Position numbers and translations under genes: made by a program. Below are positions 6,500 to 14,907 of a DNA stretch of 24,664 nucleotides, piece after piece (within the stretch, counting starts at the first letter, position 1; each line of letters starts with the position of its first letter). The DNA is from a virus. A model generated the notes under the pieces. The model did no database searches, had not been told where the DNA came from, and worked only from the letters and a program-made list of their open reading frames with translations. The stretch spans positions 1-24,664 of the IMG/VR virus record IMGVR_UViG_3300020411_000222. One strand, 5' to 3'.

Positions 6500-6991
6500 A
6501 TGGCTGGTGTAACAAAAAGAAAAAGATCTATTCATTACGTCAATAATAAGGAATTTCTTGCTGCCTTAATTTTATATAAAAAGGATGTTGCTGAAGCAGA
6601 GGAATTGGGCAAACCTAAGCCTAGGATTACCAATTACCTCGGTGAATGTTTTTTAAAGATAGCAACCCATTTATCTTTTAAACCAAATTTTGTTAATTAC
6701 ATCTTTAAGGATGACATGATCTCTGATGGAATCGAAAATTGCGTTCAGTACATACATAATTTTAATCCTGAGAAATCCCAAAATCCTTTTGCTTACTTTA
6801 CGCAGATTATTCATTATGCGTTTTTACGTAGGATACAAAAAGAAAAGAAGCAGTTAGAAATTAAAAACAAAATTATTGAGAAGAATGGTTATGAAGAAGT
6901 CTTTCATGACGATAGTCTCACTGACGGGGGGAACTATTCCGACTATAATAGTATAAAAGATTCTATTCATTCCAAGACTCGGTATCAATGA
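6500..6991 (+). CDS. 55: gp55 late-transcription sigma factor
   Basis: 163 aa, near T4 gp55 (185 aa). In T4 gp55 replaces sigma70 on host RNA polymerase and, with gp33 and the gp45 sliding clamp, reads late promoters. The central segment (about residues 45-118: ITNYLGECFLKIATHL to YFTQIIHYAFLRRIQKEKKQ) matches a sigma region 2-like domain. The N-terminus is strongly basic (KRKRS), and the C-terminus is acidic/polar, where the clamp-binding epitope lies in T4. It has its own promoter and overlaps gp47 by 4 nt. Confidence 0.9.
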   Translation: MAGVTKRKRSIHYVNNKEFLAALILYKKDVAEAEELGKPKPRITNYLGECFLKIATHLSFKPNFVNYIFKDDMISDGIENCVQYIHNFNPEKSQNPFAYFTQIIHYAFLRRIQKEKKQLEIKNKIIEKNGYEEVFHDDSLTDGGNYSDYNSIKDSIHSKTRYQ

Positions 6992-8025
6992 AGGTAGCAA
7001 TAATAACCGATCAACATTTTGGTGCTCGTAAGAATTCCAATCTGTTCCACGACTATTTTCTAAAATTTTATAACAATATATTTTTTCCAGAGTTGGAATC
7101 TCGTGGAATTGATACTATAATAGATATGGGAGATACCTTTGATAATAGGAAGGGTATAGACTTTGCTGCTCTGAAATGGGCAAAAGATAATTATTATGAT
7201 AGACTTACATCCTATACTATCCATACTATTGTTGGTAATCATACTGCTTATTATAAGAATACCAACGAAGTAAATGCGATAGATTTACTACTTAGAGAGT
7301 ATCCTAATATAACCTGTTATTCTGATACAACAGAAGTTAAGATTGGTAGGTTAAAGACTTTAATGGTTCCTTGGATTTGCAAGGAGAATGAAGATGAGAC
7401 TTTTAAACGGATTAAAGCATCTAAAGCAAAAGTTGTCTTTGGTCATTTAGAACTGAATGGATTCACTGCTACTCGTGGACATGTTATGATGAATGGATAT
7501 GAGACTGATACTTATGATAAGTTTGCAAAAGTGTTTAGTGGTCATTATCATACAAGATCTACTGATGGAAAAATATATTACTTAGGTAATCCTTATGAGA
7601 TGTTTGCTAATGATACTGGAGATAGTAGAGGATTCCATATATTTGATACAGAAACTTTAGAGACTGAAGAGATTCGTAATCCATATAGAATGTTTTATAA
7701 TATCTATTATGAGGATGATAATGCACAGACATTTGATGCTAGACAATATAGAGATAAGATAGTAAAATTATTTGTAAAGAAGAAAACCTATCCTAAAAAA
7801 TTTGAGAAGTTTGTAGATAAACTTTATGCTGCTAATATTGCAGAGTTAAGAATTGTAGAGAACTTCAATGATATAAACGATACGGTTGATGATACTGATA
7901 TTGAATCTGAGGATACTATATCACTATTAAATAGGTATGTAGAAGAAACTGAGACTACTTTAAACAAGTCACAAATTCAGGGTCTTATACAAGAAATCTA
8001 TAGGGAGGCATGTGAATTAGTATAA
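6988..8025 (+). CDS. 47: gp47 recombination nuclease subunit (Mre11-like)
   Basis: 345 aa calcineurin-like metallophosphoesterase. With gp46 it forms the SbcCD/Mre11-Rad50-type complex that resects DNA ends for recombination-dependent replication and helps degrade host DNA. Metal-binding motifs are complete: DQH (8-10), GD (48-49), GNH (83-85), GH (152-153) and GHYH (185-188). ATGA overlap with gp55. Its stop shares one base with the next start (TAATG). The partner gp46 gene follows after one small gene. Confidence 0.95.
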   Translation: MKVAIITDQHFGARKNSNLFHDYFLKFYNNIFFPELESRGIDTIIDMGDTFDNRKGIDFAALKWAKDNYYDRLTSYTIHTIVGNHTAYYKNTNEVNAIDLLLREYPNITCYSDTTEVKIGRLKTLMVPWICKENEDETFKRIKASKAKVVFGHLELNGFTATRGHVMMNGYETDTYDKFAKVFSGHYHTRSTDGKIYYLGNPYEMFANDTGDSRGFHIFDTETLETEEIRNPYRMFYNIYYEDDNAQTFDARQYRDKIVKLFVKKKTYPKKFEKFVDKLYAANIAELRIVENFNDINDTVDDTDIESEDTISLLNRYVEETETTLNKSQIQGLIQEIYREACELV

Positions 8026-8294
8026 TGTACATACTTACCCTAGAAGGTCGTGAAGACCAAGGAGCGTACTCCGTTACAAATGAAGAAGGACGGCAAGTTC
8101 TTTATCTTTTTGAAGAGGAGGATGATTGTGATCGGTTTGCTATGATGTTAGAGGAGAGGGATAACCATCCTGAGTTAAATGTCTTAGAAGTTGATGACAA
8201 TTTAATTGTTAAAACTTGCCAGTTGCATGGATATGAGTATGCAATAATTACTGGTAATGATCTTGTGATACCACCTGAGAATGATAACATTTAA
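8025..8294 (+). CDS. DUF3110-like protein
   Basis: 89 aa. The pattern MYILTLEGREDQGAYSV, VLYLFEEEDDCDRFAMMLEE and the closing LVIPPE resembles the DUF3110 family, otherwise typical of cyanobacteria and plastids; function unknown. It sits between the two nuclease subunit genes, sharing one base with gp47 and overlapping gp46 by 14 nt, so it is probably translated with them. Strongly acidic, no membrane segment. The family assignment is from memory of the motif order. Confidence 0.65.
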   Translation: MYILTLEGREDQGAYSVTNEEGRQVLYLFEEEDDCDRFAMMLEERDNHPELNVLEVDDNLIVKTCQLHGYEYAIITGNDLVIPPENDNI

Positions 8295-9996
8295 AAAACT
8301 TCGATATAAAAATTTTCTGAGTACAGGCAATCAATTTACTGAGATTGTATTTGATAAAAACTCATTTAATACTTTAGTTGTTGGGAATAATGGTGCTGGT
8401 AAAAGTACTATTCTCGATGCTTTAACATTTTCATTATTTGGTAAATCTTATAGGGGTGTAAGTAAGAGTCAGTTAATTAATAGTGTTAATGAAAAAGGGA
8501 CAGAGGTTGAGATTGAGTTTGAGATTGGTACAGTTCAATGGAAGGTTGTAAGATGTATTAAACCAAATAAGTTTAATATTTTTAAGAATGATGAGATATT
8601 AAATCAAGATGCTCATGCAAATGCACAGCAGACTTGGTTAGAGAATGTAGTTCTTAAGATGAATTACAAATCATTTACACAGATTGTTATTCTTGGTAGT
8701 AGCAATTTTGTTCCTTTTATGCAACTGAGTGCTTCTAATAGAAGAGAGGTTATTGAGGATTTACTTGATATTAAAATATTCTCTCAGATGAACTCTGTTC
8801 TTAAGGATAAGACTAAAATAGTTAAGGATGAGATTAAACAGTTAGAATATAAATTGATGACTTTGGAGGAGAAGTATGAGATGCAGCAATCTTTTATGGA
8901 TGAGATTGAGGCATTAAGTAAGAAGGATATTAGTAATAAAAAGAAGTCTATTAAGCAACTTATTAAAGAACAGGAAAATCTACTAGAAGAAGAAAAGGAA
9001 CTTCAAAAGTCTTTAGAATCTAAGAATAATGAGTTAGAATCTTTTAGAGGATCAAGACAAAAACTTCGTAAGTTAGGAAACCTTAAAGGAAAAATTACTG
9101 AAAAAGTAACGACCATTACTAAAGAACATAAGTTCTTCACAGATAATGTAACATGCCCTACATGTACCCAATCCATTGAGGAGGAGTTCAGAATAAATAA
9201 AATCAAGGATTCCCAAAATAAGGCAAAAGAGTTGCAATCGGGTTATAAAGAACTCGAAGAGGCAATTAAAGAGGAAGAGTTGAGGGAGTCCTCTTTTATT
9301 AAGATATCCGACGAGGTAACTAATCTAACGCATGGCATTTCTCAAGTTAATACCAAAATCTCTGGATTCAAAAAACAAGTCAGAGATCTGGAACAAGAAA
9401 TTCAAACTCTTACCGATCAACTTGCAGACAGAAATACTGAAAATGAAAAGTTAGCAAACTTTAAAAATCAATTTGAGATTGCCACGGCAGATGCGGATTC
9501 TAGAAAAGATGATATAATAAGGTACAACTTTATATTTGATCTCCTAAAGGATGGTGGTGTCAAAACCAAAATCATTAGGAAGTATCTGCCTCTTATCAAT
9601 CAGCAGGTAAACCGTTATCTTCAGATGATGGACTTCTACATTAACTTCTCATTAGATGAGGAATTTAATGAGTCTATCAAATCTCCTATACATGAGGACT
9701 TCTCATATTCTTCTTTTAGTGAAGGTGAGAAGATGAGGATTGACTTGGCACTTTTGTTTACGTGGAGAGAAGTTGCTAAAATAAAGAACTCGTTGAATTG
9801 CAACCTCATCATTTTTGATGAGACATTTGATTCTTCTCTCGATGGATTCGGCACAGACGAATTCCTTCGGATCATTCGATTTGTGGTAGAGAAGGCAAAT
9901 ATTTTTGTAATCTCTCATAAGGAGGGTTTACAAGATAAATTCTCAAACGTTATTCGATTTGAAAAAATTAAAGGATTTAGTAGGATGAAATCATGA
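8281..9996 (+). CDS. 46: gp46 recombination nuclease subunit (Rad50-like)
   Basis: 571 aa SMC-like ATPase, partner of gp47. Walker A GNNGAGKS (35-42); long coiled coil from about 175 to 410 interrupted by a zinc hook CPTC (292-295); ABC signature FSEGEK (479-484); Walker B LIIFDE (509-514) followed by a D-loop (SSLD); switch His in VISHKE. Domain order and length match T4 gp46 (560 aa). Its end overlaps the epimerase gene by 4 nt. Confidence 0.96.
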   Translation: MITFKKLRYKNFLSTGNQFTEIVFDKNSFNTLVVGNNGAGKSTILDALTFSLFGKSYRGVSKSQLINSVNEKGTEVEIEFEIGTVQWKVVRCIKPNKFNIFKNDEILNQDAHANAQQTWLENVVLKMNYKSFTQIVILGSSNFVPFMQLSASNRREVIEDLLDIKIFSQMNSVLKDKTKIVKDEIKQLEYKLMTLEEKYEMQQSFMDEIEALSKKDISNKKKSIKQLIKEQENLLEEEKELQKSLESKNNELESFRGSRQKLRKLGNLKGKITEKVTTITKEHKFFTDNVTCPTCTQSIEEEFRINKIKDSQNKAKELQSGYKELEEAIKEEELRESSFIKISDEVTNLTHGISQVNTKISGFKKQVRDLEQEIQTLTDQLADRNTENEKLANFKNQFEIATADADSRKDDIIRYNFIFDLLKDGGVKTKIIRKYLPLINQQVNRYLQMMDFYINFSLDEEFNESIKSPIHEDFSYSSFSEGEKMRIDLALLFTWREVAKIKNSLNCNLIIFDETFDSSLDGFGTDEFLRIIRFVVEKANIFVISHKEGLQDKFSNVIRFEKIKGFSRMKS

Positions 9997-10904
9997 CAAG
10001 ATCATTAGTAACAGGAGGAGCAGGATTCATAGGATCAAACCTTGTAGATAAACTGCTTGCAGAAGGACATGAGGTAGTTGTAATTGACAATGAGTATTCT
10101 GATGCTCATGATCAGTTCTACTGGAATGATAAAGCAGAGAATCATAAGTTTGATATATGCGACTATGAGAATACACGACCATTATATGATGGTGTTGATT
10201 ACGTATTCCATATTGCAGCAGAAGCAAGAATTCAACCAGCAATTGAGAATCCTATAAGAGCAGTTCAGATTAACTGTGTAGGTACTACAACAGTATTACA
10301 ATGTTCTAGGGAAGCAGGTGTTAAGAAAGTGATGTATTCATCTACATCATCTGCTTATGGTATGGGTAAGATACCAAATGCTGAATGTCATCCAGAAGAT
10401 TGTTTAAATCCTTATTCAGTATCTAAGGTTGCTGGTGAGAAGTTGTGTAAGATGTATACAGATCTATTTGGTCTTAAGACAGTTATCTTTAGATACTTTA
10501 ATGTCTATGGTGAGCGTCAACCATTAAGAGGACAGTATGCTCCTGTTATTGGTATCTTCTTACGTCAAAGAGCAGCAGGTGAGAAATTAACTGTTGTTGG
10601 TGATGGTGAACAACGTAGAGATTTTACACATGTGTCTGATGTAGTTCATGCAAATTATCTTGCTGCTGTTACAGACATTAAAGATGAGGATTATGGTGAA
10701 GTTTATAATGTAGGTAATGGTACAAACTATTCTGTTAATCAAGTCGCAAGAATGGTTACATGCCTAGATAGTAGAATCACATATATTCCAGAGAGAATTG
10801 GTGAAGCAAGAGAAACACTTGCTCAGAATACTTTACTCAAGTTAATCTTTGGTTGGAGACCAACTGTAGATCTGGAGGATTGGATCAATGGACAAACCAA
10901 TTGA
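9993..10904 (+). CDS. NAD-dependent epimerase/dehydratase (extended SDR)
   Basis: 303 aa. The Rossmann motif TGGAGFIG (7-14) binds NAD(P). The catalytic YxxxK is Tyr141/Lys145 with SSTSS (116-120) supplying the Ser/Thr. RYFNVYGERQ and GDGEQRRDFTHVSDVV are typical of GalE/UDP-sugar epimerases and dTDP-glucose dehydratase relatives. It likely changes a nucleotide sugar, perhaps to alter host lipopolysaccharide or a phage glycan; exact substrate undetermined. The product is shorter at the C-terminus than classical GalE (about 340 aa). It lies directly after gp46 (ATGA overlap) and begins the cargo between gp46 and gp45. Confidence 0.88.
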   Translation: MTRSLVTGGAGFIGSNLVDKLLAEGHEVVVIDNEYSDAHDQFYWNDKAENHKFDICDYENTRPLYDGVDYVFHIAAEARIQPAIENPIRAVQINCVGTTTVLQCSREAGVKKVMYSSTSSAYGMGKIPNAECHPEDCLNPYSVSKVAGEKLCKMYTDLFGLKTVIFRYFNVYGERQPLRGQYAPVIGIFLRQRAAGEKLTVVGDGEQRRDFTHVSDVVHANYLAAVTDIKDEDYGEVYNVGNGTNYSVNQVARMVTCLDSRITYIPERIGEARETLAQNTLLKLIFGWRPTVDLEDWINGQTN

Positions 10905-11118
10905 TGATTCCAATTGGAGAGAGGATTTTAAAGGATATACTTCTAATAAGATGCAGCTAGATCTTCTTGAGAATGGTCCTAAGAGTCTTTCTCAATCTTG
11001 GATAATGCAAGCTATGTACAACAAATGGAAGAAGATTCATGGTATAGTAGAACCTGAACCTCCTGATTGTTCATCCAATCTTAAGGACTCACTTAAAAAG
11101 TTCGATGAAATTACCTAA
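10888..11118 (+). CDS. Conserved-looking small protein (76 aa), unknown
   Basis: ATG at 10888 with ribosome site GGAGG (10873-10877), overlapping the epimerase by 17 nt. The product starts MDKPIDDSNWREDFKGY and contains SQSWIMQAMYNKWKKIHGI, probably helical, with a Pro/acidic segment (EPEPPDC) and a charged tail. I recall short cyanomyovirus proteins of this style but cannot name a family. No membrane segment or nuclease motif. Confidence 0.65.
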   Translation: MDKPIDDSNWREDFKGYTSNKMQLDLLENGPKSLSQSWIMQAMYNKWKKIHGIVEPEPPDCSSNLKDSLKKFDEIT

Positions 11119-11290
11119 CTGGCAGCACAATTCGGGCAAAGAACCGAAGCGAACGCTTAAACCTCAAGCGTTGCGTAGTGCAAGAGAAAGACGTAGACAA
11201 TTAAAAAAGCGTCTACTTATGACCTCTTCCCCACGGAAGGGGTTTTATAATGTGTATAACAAGTTAAAAAGTCTATGTCTGTCAATTTAG
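11105..11290 (+). CDS. Possible small basic protein (61 aa)
   Basis: Starts with ATG at 11105 (14-nt overlap with the preceding gene) and ends 16 nt inside the next gene, the usual overlap size here. The product begins MKLPNWQHNSGKEPKRTLKP and is very basic (ARERRRQLKKR), suggesting nucleic-acid binding. However, the same DNA holds several hairpins, a terminator-like hairpin (11223-11246) and a TATAAT box (11246-11251), so the stretch may instead be a non-coding regulatory region. The two readings are not exclusive, but only moderate support can be given. Confidence 0.4.
   Translation: MKLPNWQHNSGKEPKRTLKPQALRSARERRRQLKKRLLMTSSPRKGFYNVYNKLKSLCLSI
11223..11246 (+). terminator. Terminator-like hairpin before the CobT-like gene
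   Basis: An 8-bp stem CCTCTTCC/GGAAGGGG (11223-11230 with 11235-11242, one G-U pair) with a 4-nt loop CCAC is followed by TTTT (11243-11246). The T-tract is short and merges with a TATAAT box. It could end transcripts from the gp46/epimerase operon before a new start. Two other potential stems lie upstream at 11152-11172 and 11193-11216. Confidence 0.45.
11246..11251 (+). promoter_or_regulatory. -10 box upstream of the CobT-like gene
   Basis: Perfect TATAAT ending 23 nt before ATG 11275, the same distance as seen for gp55. No acceptable -35 is visible at 16-18 nt, where the terminator hairpin sits. A phage activator or an extended element would be needed, or the match is chance. Confidence 0.35.
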
Positions 11291-13569
11291 AAATCAAAGG
11301 AACTCTAGCAAAATTACTTGCTACAGAAGATCTAATCATCGAGAATAAACAAGTAGAGACAGCATGCTTTAATGTACAGACTCGTGTACTAACACTTCCT
11401 ATGTGGGAAAGAGCAGATGAGATTGTTTATGATATGTTGGTTGGTCATGAAGTAGGACATGCACTATTCACACCTAATAGAGATCCAAAAAAAGGTATTC
11501 CTCAGTCATTTATTAATGTTACAGAAGATGCTCGTATTGAGAAGTTAATGAAGCGTAAGTATCTTGGACTTGGAAGGACTTTTTATAATGCATATCAAAC
11601 AATGTTCCAAGATGATTTCTTTGAATTGGATGGTGAAGATATTGATGCACTTAGTCTTGCTGATAAAATAAATCTACACTATAAAGTTGGTGCATTTTTG
11701 GCAATAACATTTAACGAAGAAGAGCAAAAGATTGTTGAACTTGTTGGTGATGCTGAGACTTTTGAAGATGCAGAAAATGCAGCAGAGGTTCTATACAAGT
11801 ATTGTAAAGATCATCAGGAAGATACTGAAGATGAAGGTGAGAAAATAAGTATAGAATCAATGTCTCTTGAAGCAGATATTGAAAAGTTTGAAAAGGAGAA
11901 GGAAGAAAAGACAGGTGATTCTGGAGAAGATAATGCTGAGAATAAGCAAGAGGAAGGAGATGCAAAAGAAGGTCGTCCTGACCTAGGTACAGATGATACA
12001 GAGTATCCTTTAGAAGATCTTAGTGAAGGTAGAGGAAAGGAATCAGATCAAAAAACAGAAGAAAAAGAAGAGCTTATACTGGAACAAAAAAGTAGTGGTG
12101 CTTCTTTACAAAATACTGAAGGGGAACCACGAGTTCAAACTGATGATATGCTAAAGCAAAAGATTAGAGATCTTATATCAAATGATGCAATGCCTAATGA
12201 GTATCTTGAAATACCTGATGTAAATCTTGATACTATTATTAATTCTAACGAAGAAGTTCATTCTTATATTAAAAAGGAATGGGCAGTTTGGGAAGAAGCA
12301 GTAAAAAAAGAAAATGAAGATTTGGGTATAAGTTCAAGAGATAGTTATTTTAGAAATCCACAGATAACTTTTGAATCTGTAGATAAGGAATTTGCAAAAT
12401 TAAAGAATGATTCTAAAAAAGCAGTTAACTATCTTGTTAAAGAATTTGAGATGAAGAAAGCAGCATCTGCATATGCTCGTGCTGCTACCTCTAAGACTGG
12501 TGTATTAGATACAGGTAAACTTCACACATATAAGTTTAATGATGACCTATTCAAAAAGGTTACAACATTCCAAGAAGGTCAAAGTCATGGACTAATATTC
12601 GTACTTGATTGGTCTGGATCTATGAATAATGTTTTGAGAGATACTTTAAAACAACTATACAATCTAATTTGGTTTTGTAAAAAGGTTAATATTCCATTCA
12701 AGGTATATGCTTTTACATATGAGTACAATCGTCTTGAGTATGATCCTATTACTCATAGACCAATAGAGGTTCAATCTCATTACACTCCAGAAGATGGGCA
12801 ACTTGTAGTTGAAGATAGATTTAGTTTGATGGAGTTCTTTACTAGCAATAGTCGTCCTAAGGATTTAGAAGAACAGATGAAAAATATTTGGAGAATTGCT
12901 TGTGCCTTTAGAGAATATGGAACATACCCAATTCCACCTAGGATGAATCTATCTGGAACACCATTGAATGAGACTGTAATTGCTCTCAATAAAATTATTC
13001 CACTATTCCAAAAAGAGTGTGGAATGGAGAAGGTACAATGTGTGATTTTGACTGATGGTGAGACACATCATTTGCCACGTCATAAGTTAGTTCAAAGACA
13101 TTGGGAACCAGAACCATTCATGGGGCAAAATAATCTTAATGCCCATAGAGATTATCTTCGCAATCGTAAGACTGGTAGAACTTATAAGGTTCCACCTCGT
13201 TATCATGAGTTTACTCAACTCTTACTTAAGTATGTTAATGACATTCATCCTAATGTTAATTTTATTGGTATTAGAGTTATGCCTAGTAGGGATGCTAATT
13301 ACTTCATTAATCGTTATTGTGGTTATGATGGTGCAGACTATGATAAAGCAAAAAAACAATGGAAGAAGTTTAAGAGTTGTTCTCTTCCAGTAGATGGATA
13401 TAAAAAATATATTGGAATGTCAAGTGGTGCTATGGCATCAGATGATATGGAATATGTTGTTCCAGAACAAGCAACAAAGTCTCAATTAAAGAGTTATTTC
13501 AACCGTTCTCTTAAGGATAAGCAACTAAATAAGAAGGTACTTAGTGAGTTTGTAGAACTCATAGCATAA
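11275..13569 (+). CDS. CobT-like protein: HEXXH metallopeptidase-like N-terminus plus VWA domain
   Basis: 764 aa. N-terminal HEVGH (58-62) followed by TEDARIE (83-89), which could supply a further metal ligand as in zinc peptidases. A long acidic low-complexity linker spans about 176-285. The C-terminal von Willebrand A domain has MIDAS motif DWSGSM (445-450), then SGTPLNE and LTDGETHH for the remaining MIDAS positions. This architecture matches cyanophage proteins annotated as 'peptidase' or CobT-like. CobT is the VWA subunit that pairs with the CobS AAA+ ring in aerobic cobaltochelatase; the CobS-like gene follows 183 nt downstream. Whether it acts in cobalamin synthesis or as another AAA+/VWA machine is open. 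No ribosome site is visible. Confidence 0.85.
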   Translation: MSVNLEIKGTLAKLLATEDLIIENKQVETACFNVQTRVLTLPMWERADEIVYDMLVGHEVGHALFTPNRDPKKGIPQSFINVTEDARIEKLMKRKYLGLGRTFYNAYQTMFQDDFFELDGEDIDALSLADKINLHYKVGAFLAITFNEEEQKIVELVGDAETFEDAENAAEVLYKYCKDHQEDTEDEGEKISIESMSLEADIEKFEKEKEEKTGDSGEDNAENKQEEGDAKEGRPDLGTDDTEYPLEDLSEGRGKESDQKTEEKEELILEQKSSGASLQNTEGEPRVQTDDMLKQKIRDLISNDAMPNEYLEIPDVNLDTIINSNEEVHSYIKKEWAVWEEAVKKENEDLGISSRDSYFRNPQITFESVDKEFAKLKNDSKKAVNYLVKEFEMKKAASAYARAATSKTGVLDTGKLHTYKFNDDLFKKVTTFQEGQSHGLIFVLDWSGSMNNVLRDTLKQLYNLIWFCKKVNIPFKVYAFTYEYNRLEYDPITHRPIEVQSHYTPEDGQLVVEDRFSLMEFFTSNSRPKDLEEQMKNIWRIACAFREYGTYPIPPRMNLSGTPLNETVIALNKIIPLFQKECGMEKVQCVILTDGETHHLPRHKLVQRHWEPEPFMGQNNLNAHRDYLRNRKTGRTYKVPPRYHEFTQLLLKYVNDIHPNVNFIGIRVMPSRDANYFINRYCGYDGADYDKAKKQWKKFKSCSLPVDGYKKYIGMSSGAMASDDMEYVVPEQATKSQLKSYFNRSLKDKQLNKKVLSEFVELIA

Positions 13570-13718
13570 TGCTTACTCGAAAGGAATGGGATATGATTGC
13601 TAGGTGTGTGCATTGTCATCCACCTAGCATTACTACTGAAGAGGCAAACGACCTTATAAAAAAACTATCTGAGACAGTTGAAAAACTGGAACATTTAAAA
13701 GGGTTAAGTATTAAATAG
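13569..13718 (+). CDS. Micropeptide (49 aa) between the CobT-like gene and cobS
   Basis: ATG at 13569 shares one base with the preceding stop (TAATG), the commonest coupling mode in this window. The product begins MLTRKEWDMIARCVHCHPPS, with Cys13, His15, Cys16 and His17 that could bind a metal, followed by a helix (ITTEEANDLIKKLSETVEKL). No family recognised. It could be an accessory to the CobT/CobS-like pair by position only. Confidence 0.6.
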   Translation: MLTRKEWDMIARCVHCHPPSITTEEANDLIKKLSETVEKLEHLKGLSIK

Positions 13719-13722
13719 CGTA

Positions 13723-13733
13723 TATAATATAAT
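13723..13733 (+). promoter_or_regulatory. Tandem overlapping -10 boxes upstream of cobS
   Basis: Two overlapping perfect TATAAT hexamers (13723-13728 and 13728-13733) in the 34-nt gap before cobS. The second reads TATAATTACT, the same 10-mer found at the gp55 promoter (6471-6480). The -35 side is weak (best TTAAGT at 13704-13709, 18-nt spacer). The shared 10-mer suggests a phage-specific early/middle promoter signature. Confidence 0.45.
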
Positions 13734-13752
13734 TACTGAACAACATTACATT

Positions 13753-14892
13753 ATGGCCTTTGAAATTAAAATGACTAAAGAACAAGTCATTGATGGTTTA
13801 AAAACCGATTATGGTACAGAGATTACCACTAACGACATTAAAGTATTTTGCGTTAAGAATGATATTGGTTATCAAACTGTCACCAAAAAAATTCAAGAAT
13901 TTAAAGTTACCAAAGGCAAATGGAATTTGGAAGTAACTACTCAAGTTGTTGAAGATCTAAATCAATCTTATCAAGCACCAGCAGCAATGCCAGCAGTCGA
14001 ACAAAATTTAATCCCTGATAAGGATGCTACATTTGTTAAATTTGGACCTTTTGCAGATGTTAAGAAAATCATTGGTTCTAAATTATTCTACCCATCTTTT
14101 ATTACTGGACTATCTGGTAATGGTAAGACCTTTAGTGTAGAACAAGCATGTGCTCAATTAAATAGGGAGTTAATTCGTGTCAACATCACAATCGAAACGG
14201 ACGAAGATGATCTCATTGGTGGTTTCCGTCTTATTAATGGCAGTACTGTTTGGCACAACGGTCCTGTTATCGAAGCACTACAAAGAGGGGCAGTCCTGCT
14301 TTTGGACGAAGTTGATCTTGCCTCTAACAAGATCTTGTGCCTCCAGTCAATCCTAGAAGGTAAGGGAGTATTCGTTAAAAAGATTGGTAAGTTTATCAAA
14401 CCTGCTCATGGATTTAACGTAATCGCTACTGCTAATACCAAAGGTAAGGGATCTGAGGATGGAAGATTTATTGGAACTAATGTTCTTAATGAAGCATTCT
14501 TGGAGAGATTCTGTGTAACCTTTGAGCAACAGTATCCTAATCCTGTTACTGAGCATAAGATCCTTACTGCAAAGGCAGTAGAAGTTGGTATCCAACTATT
14601 AGATAATAGAGAACCATGTGAGAATACTGTGTTCTGTAAGCGTCTTGTAGACTGGGCAGACATCATTCGTAAGACATTCTTTGATGGTGGTATAGATGAA
14701 GTTATATCAACTCGTCGTTTGACACACATCATTAGAGCGTATAGTATCTTTAATAACAAAGAGAAAGCAATTAAGATGTGTCTTAATAGGTTTGATGATG
14801 AGACCAAGCAGTCCTTCATGGAACTCTATGACAAAGTTGATCCTGATTTTGTACCAGCAGAAAATGGACAAGAAGAGGAATCCTTGGTATAA
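13753..14892 (+). CDS. cobS: CobS-like AAA+ ATPase (cobaltochelatase subunit homologue)
   Basis: 379 aa MoxR/CobS-type AAA+ ATPase: Walker A GLSGNGKT (119-126), Walker B VLLLDEVD (181-188), sensor 1 region FNVIATANTKGKG, and the arginine-containing NEAFLERF. The first 75 residues look like a separate N-terminal domain with a Pro/Ala linker (QAPAAMPAVEQ). CobS genes are among the most common cyanophage auxiliary genes; in bacteria CobS with CobT and CobN inserts cobalt into hydrogenobyrinic acid diamide during B12 synthesis. No CobN is seen here. The phage pair may boost host cobalamin synthesis or form a different remodelling complex. Confidence 0.92.
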   Translation: MAFEIKMTKEQVIDGLKTDYGTEITTNDIKVFCVKNDIGYQTVTKKIQEFKVTKGKWNLEVTTQVVEDLNQSYQAPAAMPAVEQNLIPDKDATFVKFGPFADVKKIIGSKLFYPSFITGLSGNGKTFSVEQACAQLNRELIRVNITIETDEDDLIGGFRLINGSTVWHNGPVIEALQRGAVLLLDEVDLASNKILCLQSILEGKGVFVKKIGKFIKPAHGFNVIATANTKGKGSEDGRFIGTNVLNEAFLERFCVTFEQQYPNPVTEHKILTAKAVEVGIQLLDNREPCENTVFCKRLVDWADIIRKTFFDGGIDEVISTRRLTHIIRAYSIFNNKEKAIKMCLNRFDDETKQSFMELYDKVDPDFVPAENGQEEESLV

Positions 14893-14893
14893 T
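14865..14893 (+). promoter_or_regulatory. Sigma70-type promoter at the end of cobS
   Basis: TGGACA (14865-14870, 5/6) and a perfect TATAAT (14888-14893) with a 17-nt spacer: the best promoter by consensus in the window. The start near 14900 would leave only about 8 nt before ATG 14908 and would cut into the AGGAG ribosome site (14897-14901), so a near-leaderless transcript or a slightly different start is implied. Confidence 0.5.
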
Positions 14894-14907
14894 ATTAGGA
14901 GAAAAGT

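Noticed and set aside
14406-14819. 137-aa open frame on the - strand opposite cobS
   Set aside because: Antisense shadow of the AAA+ domain, no ribosome site, no motif.
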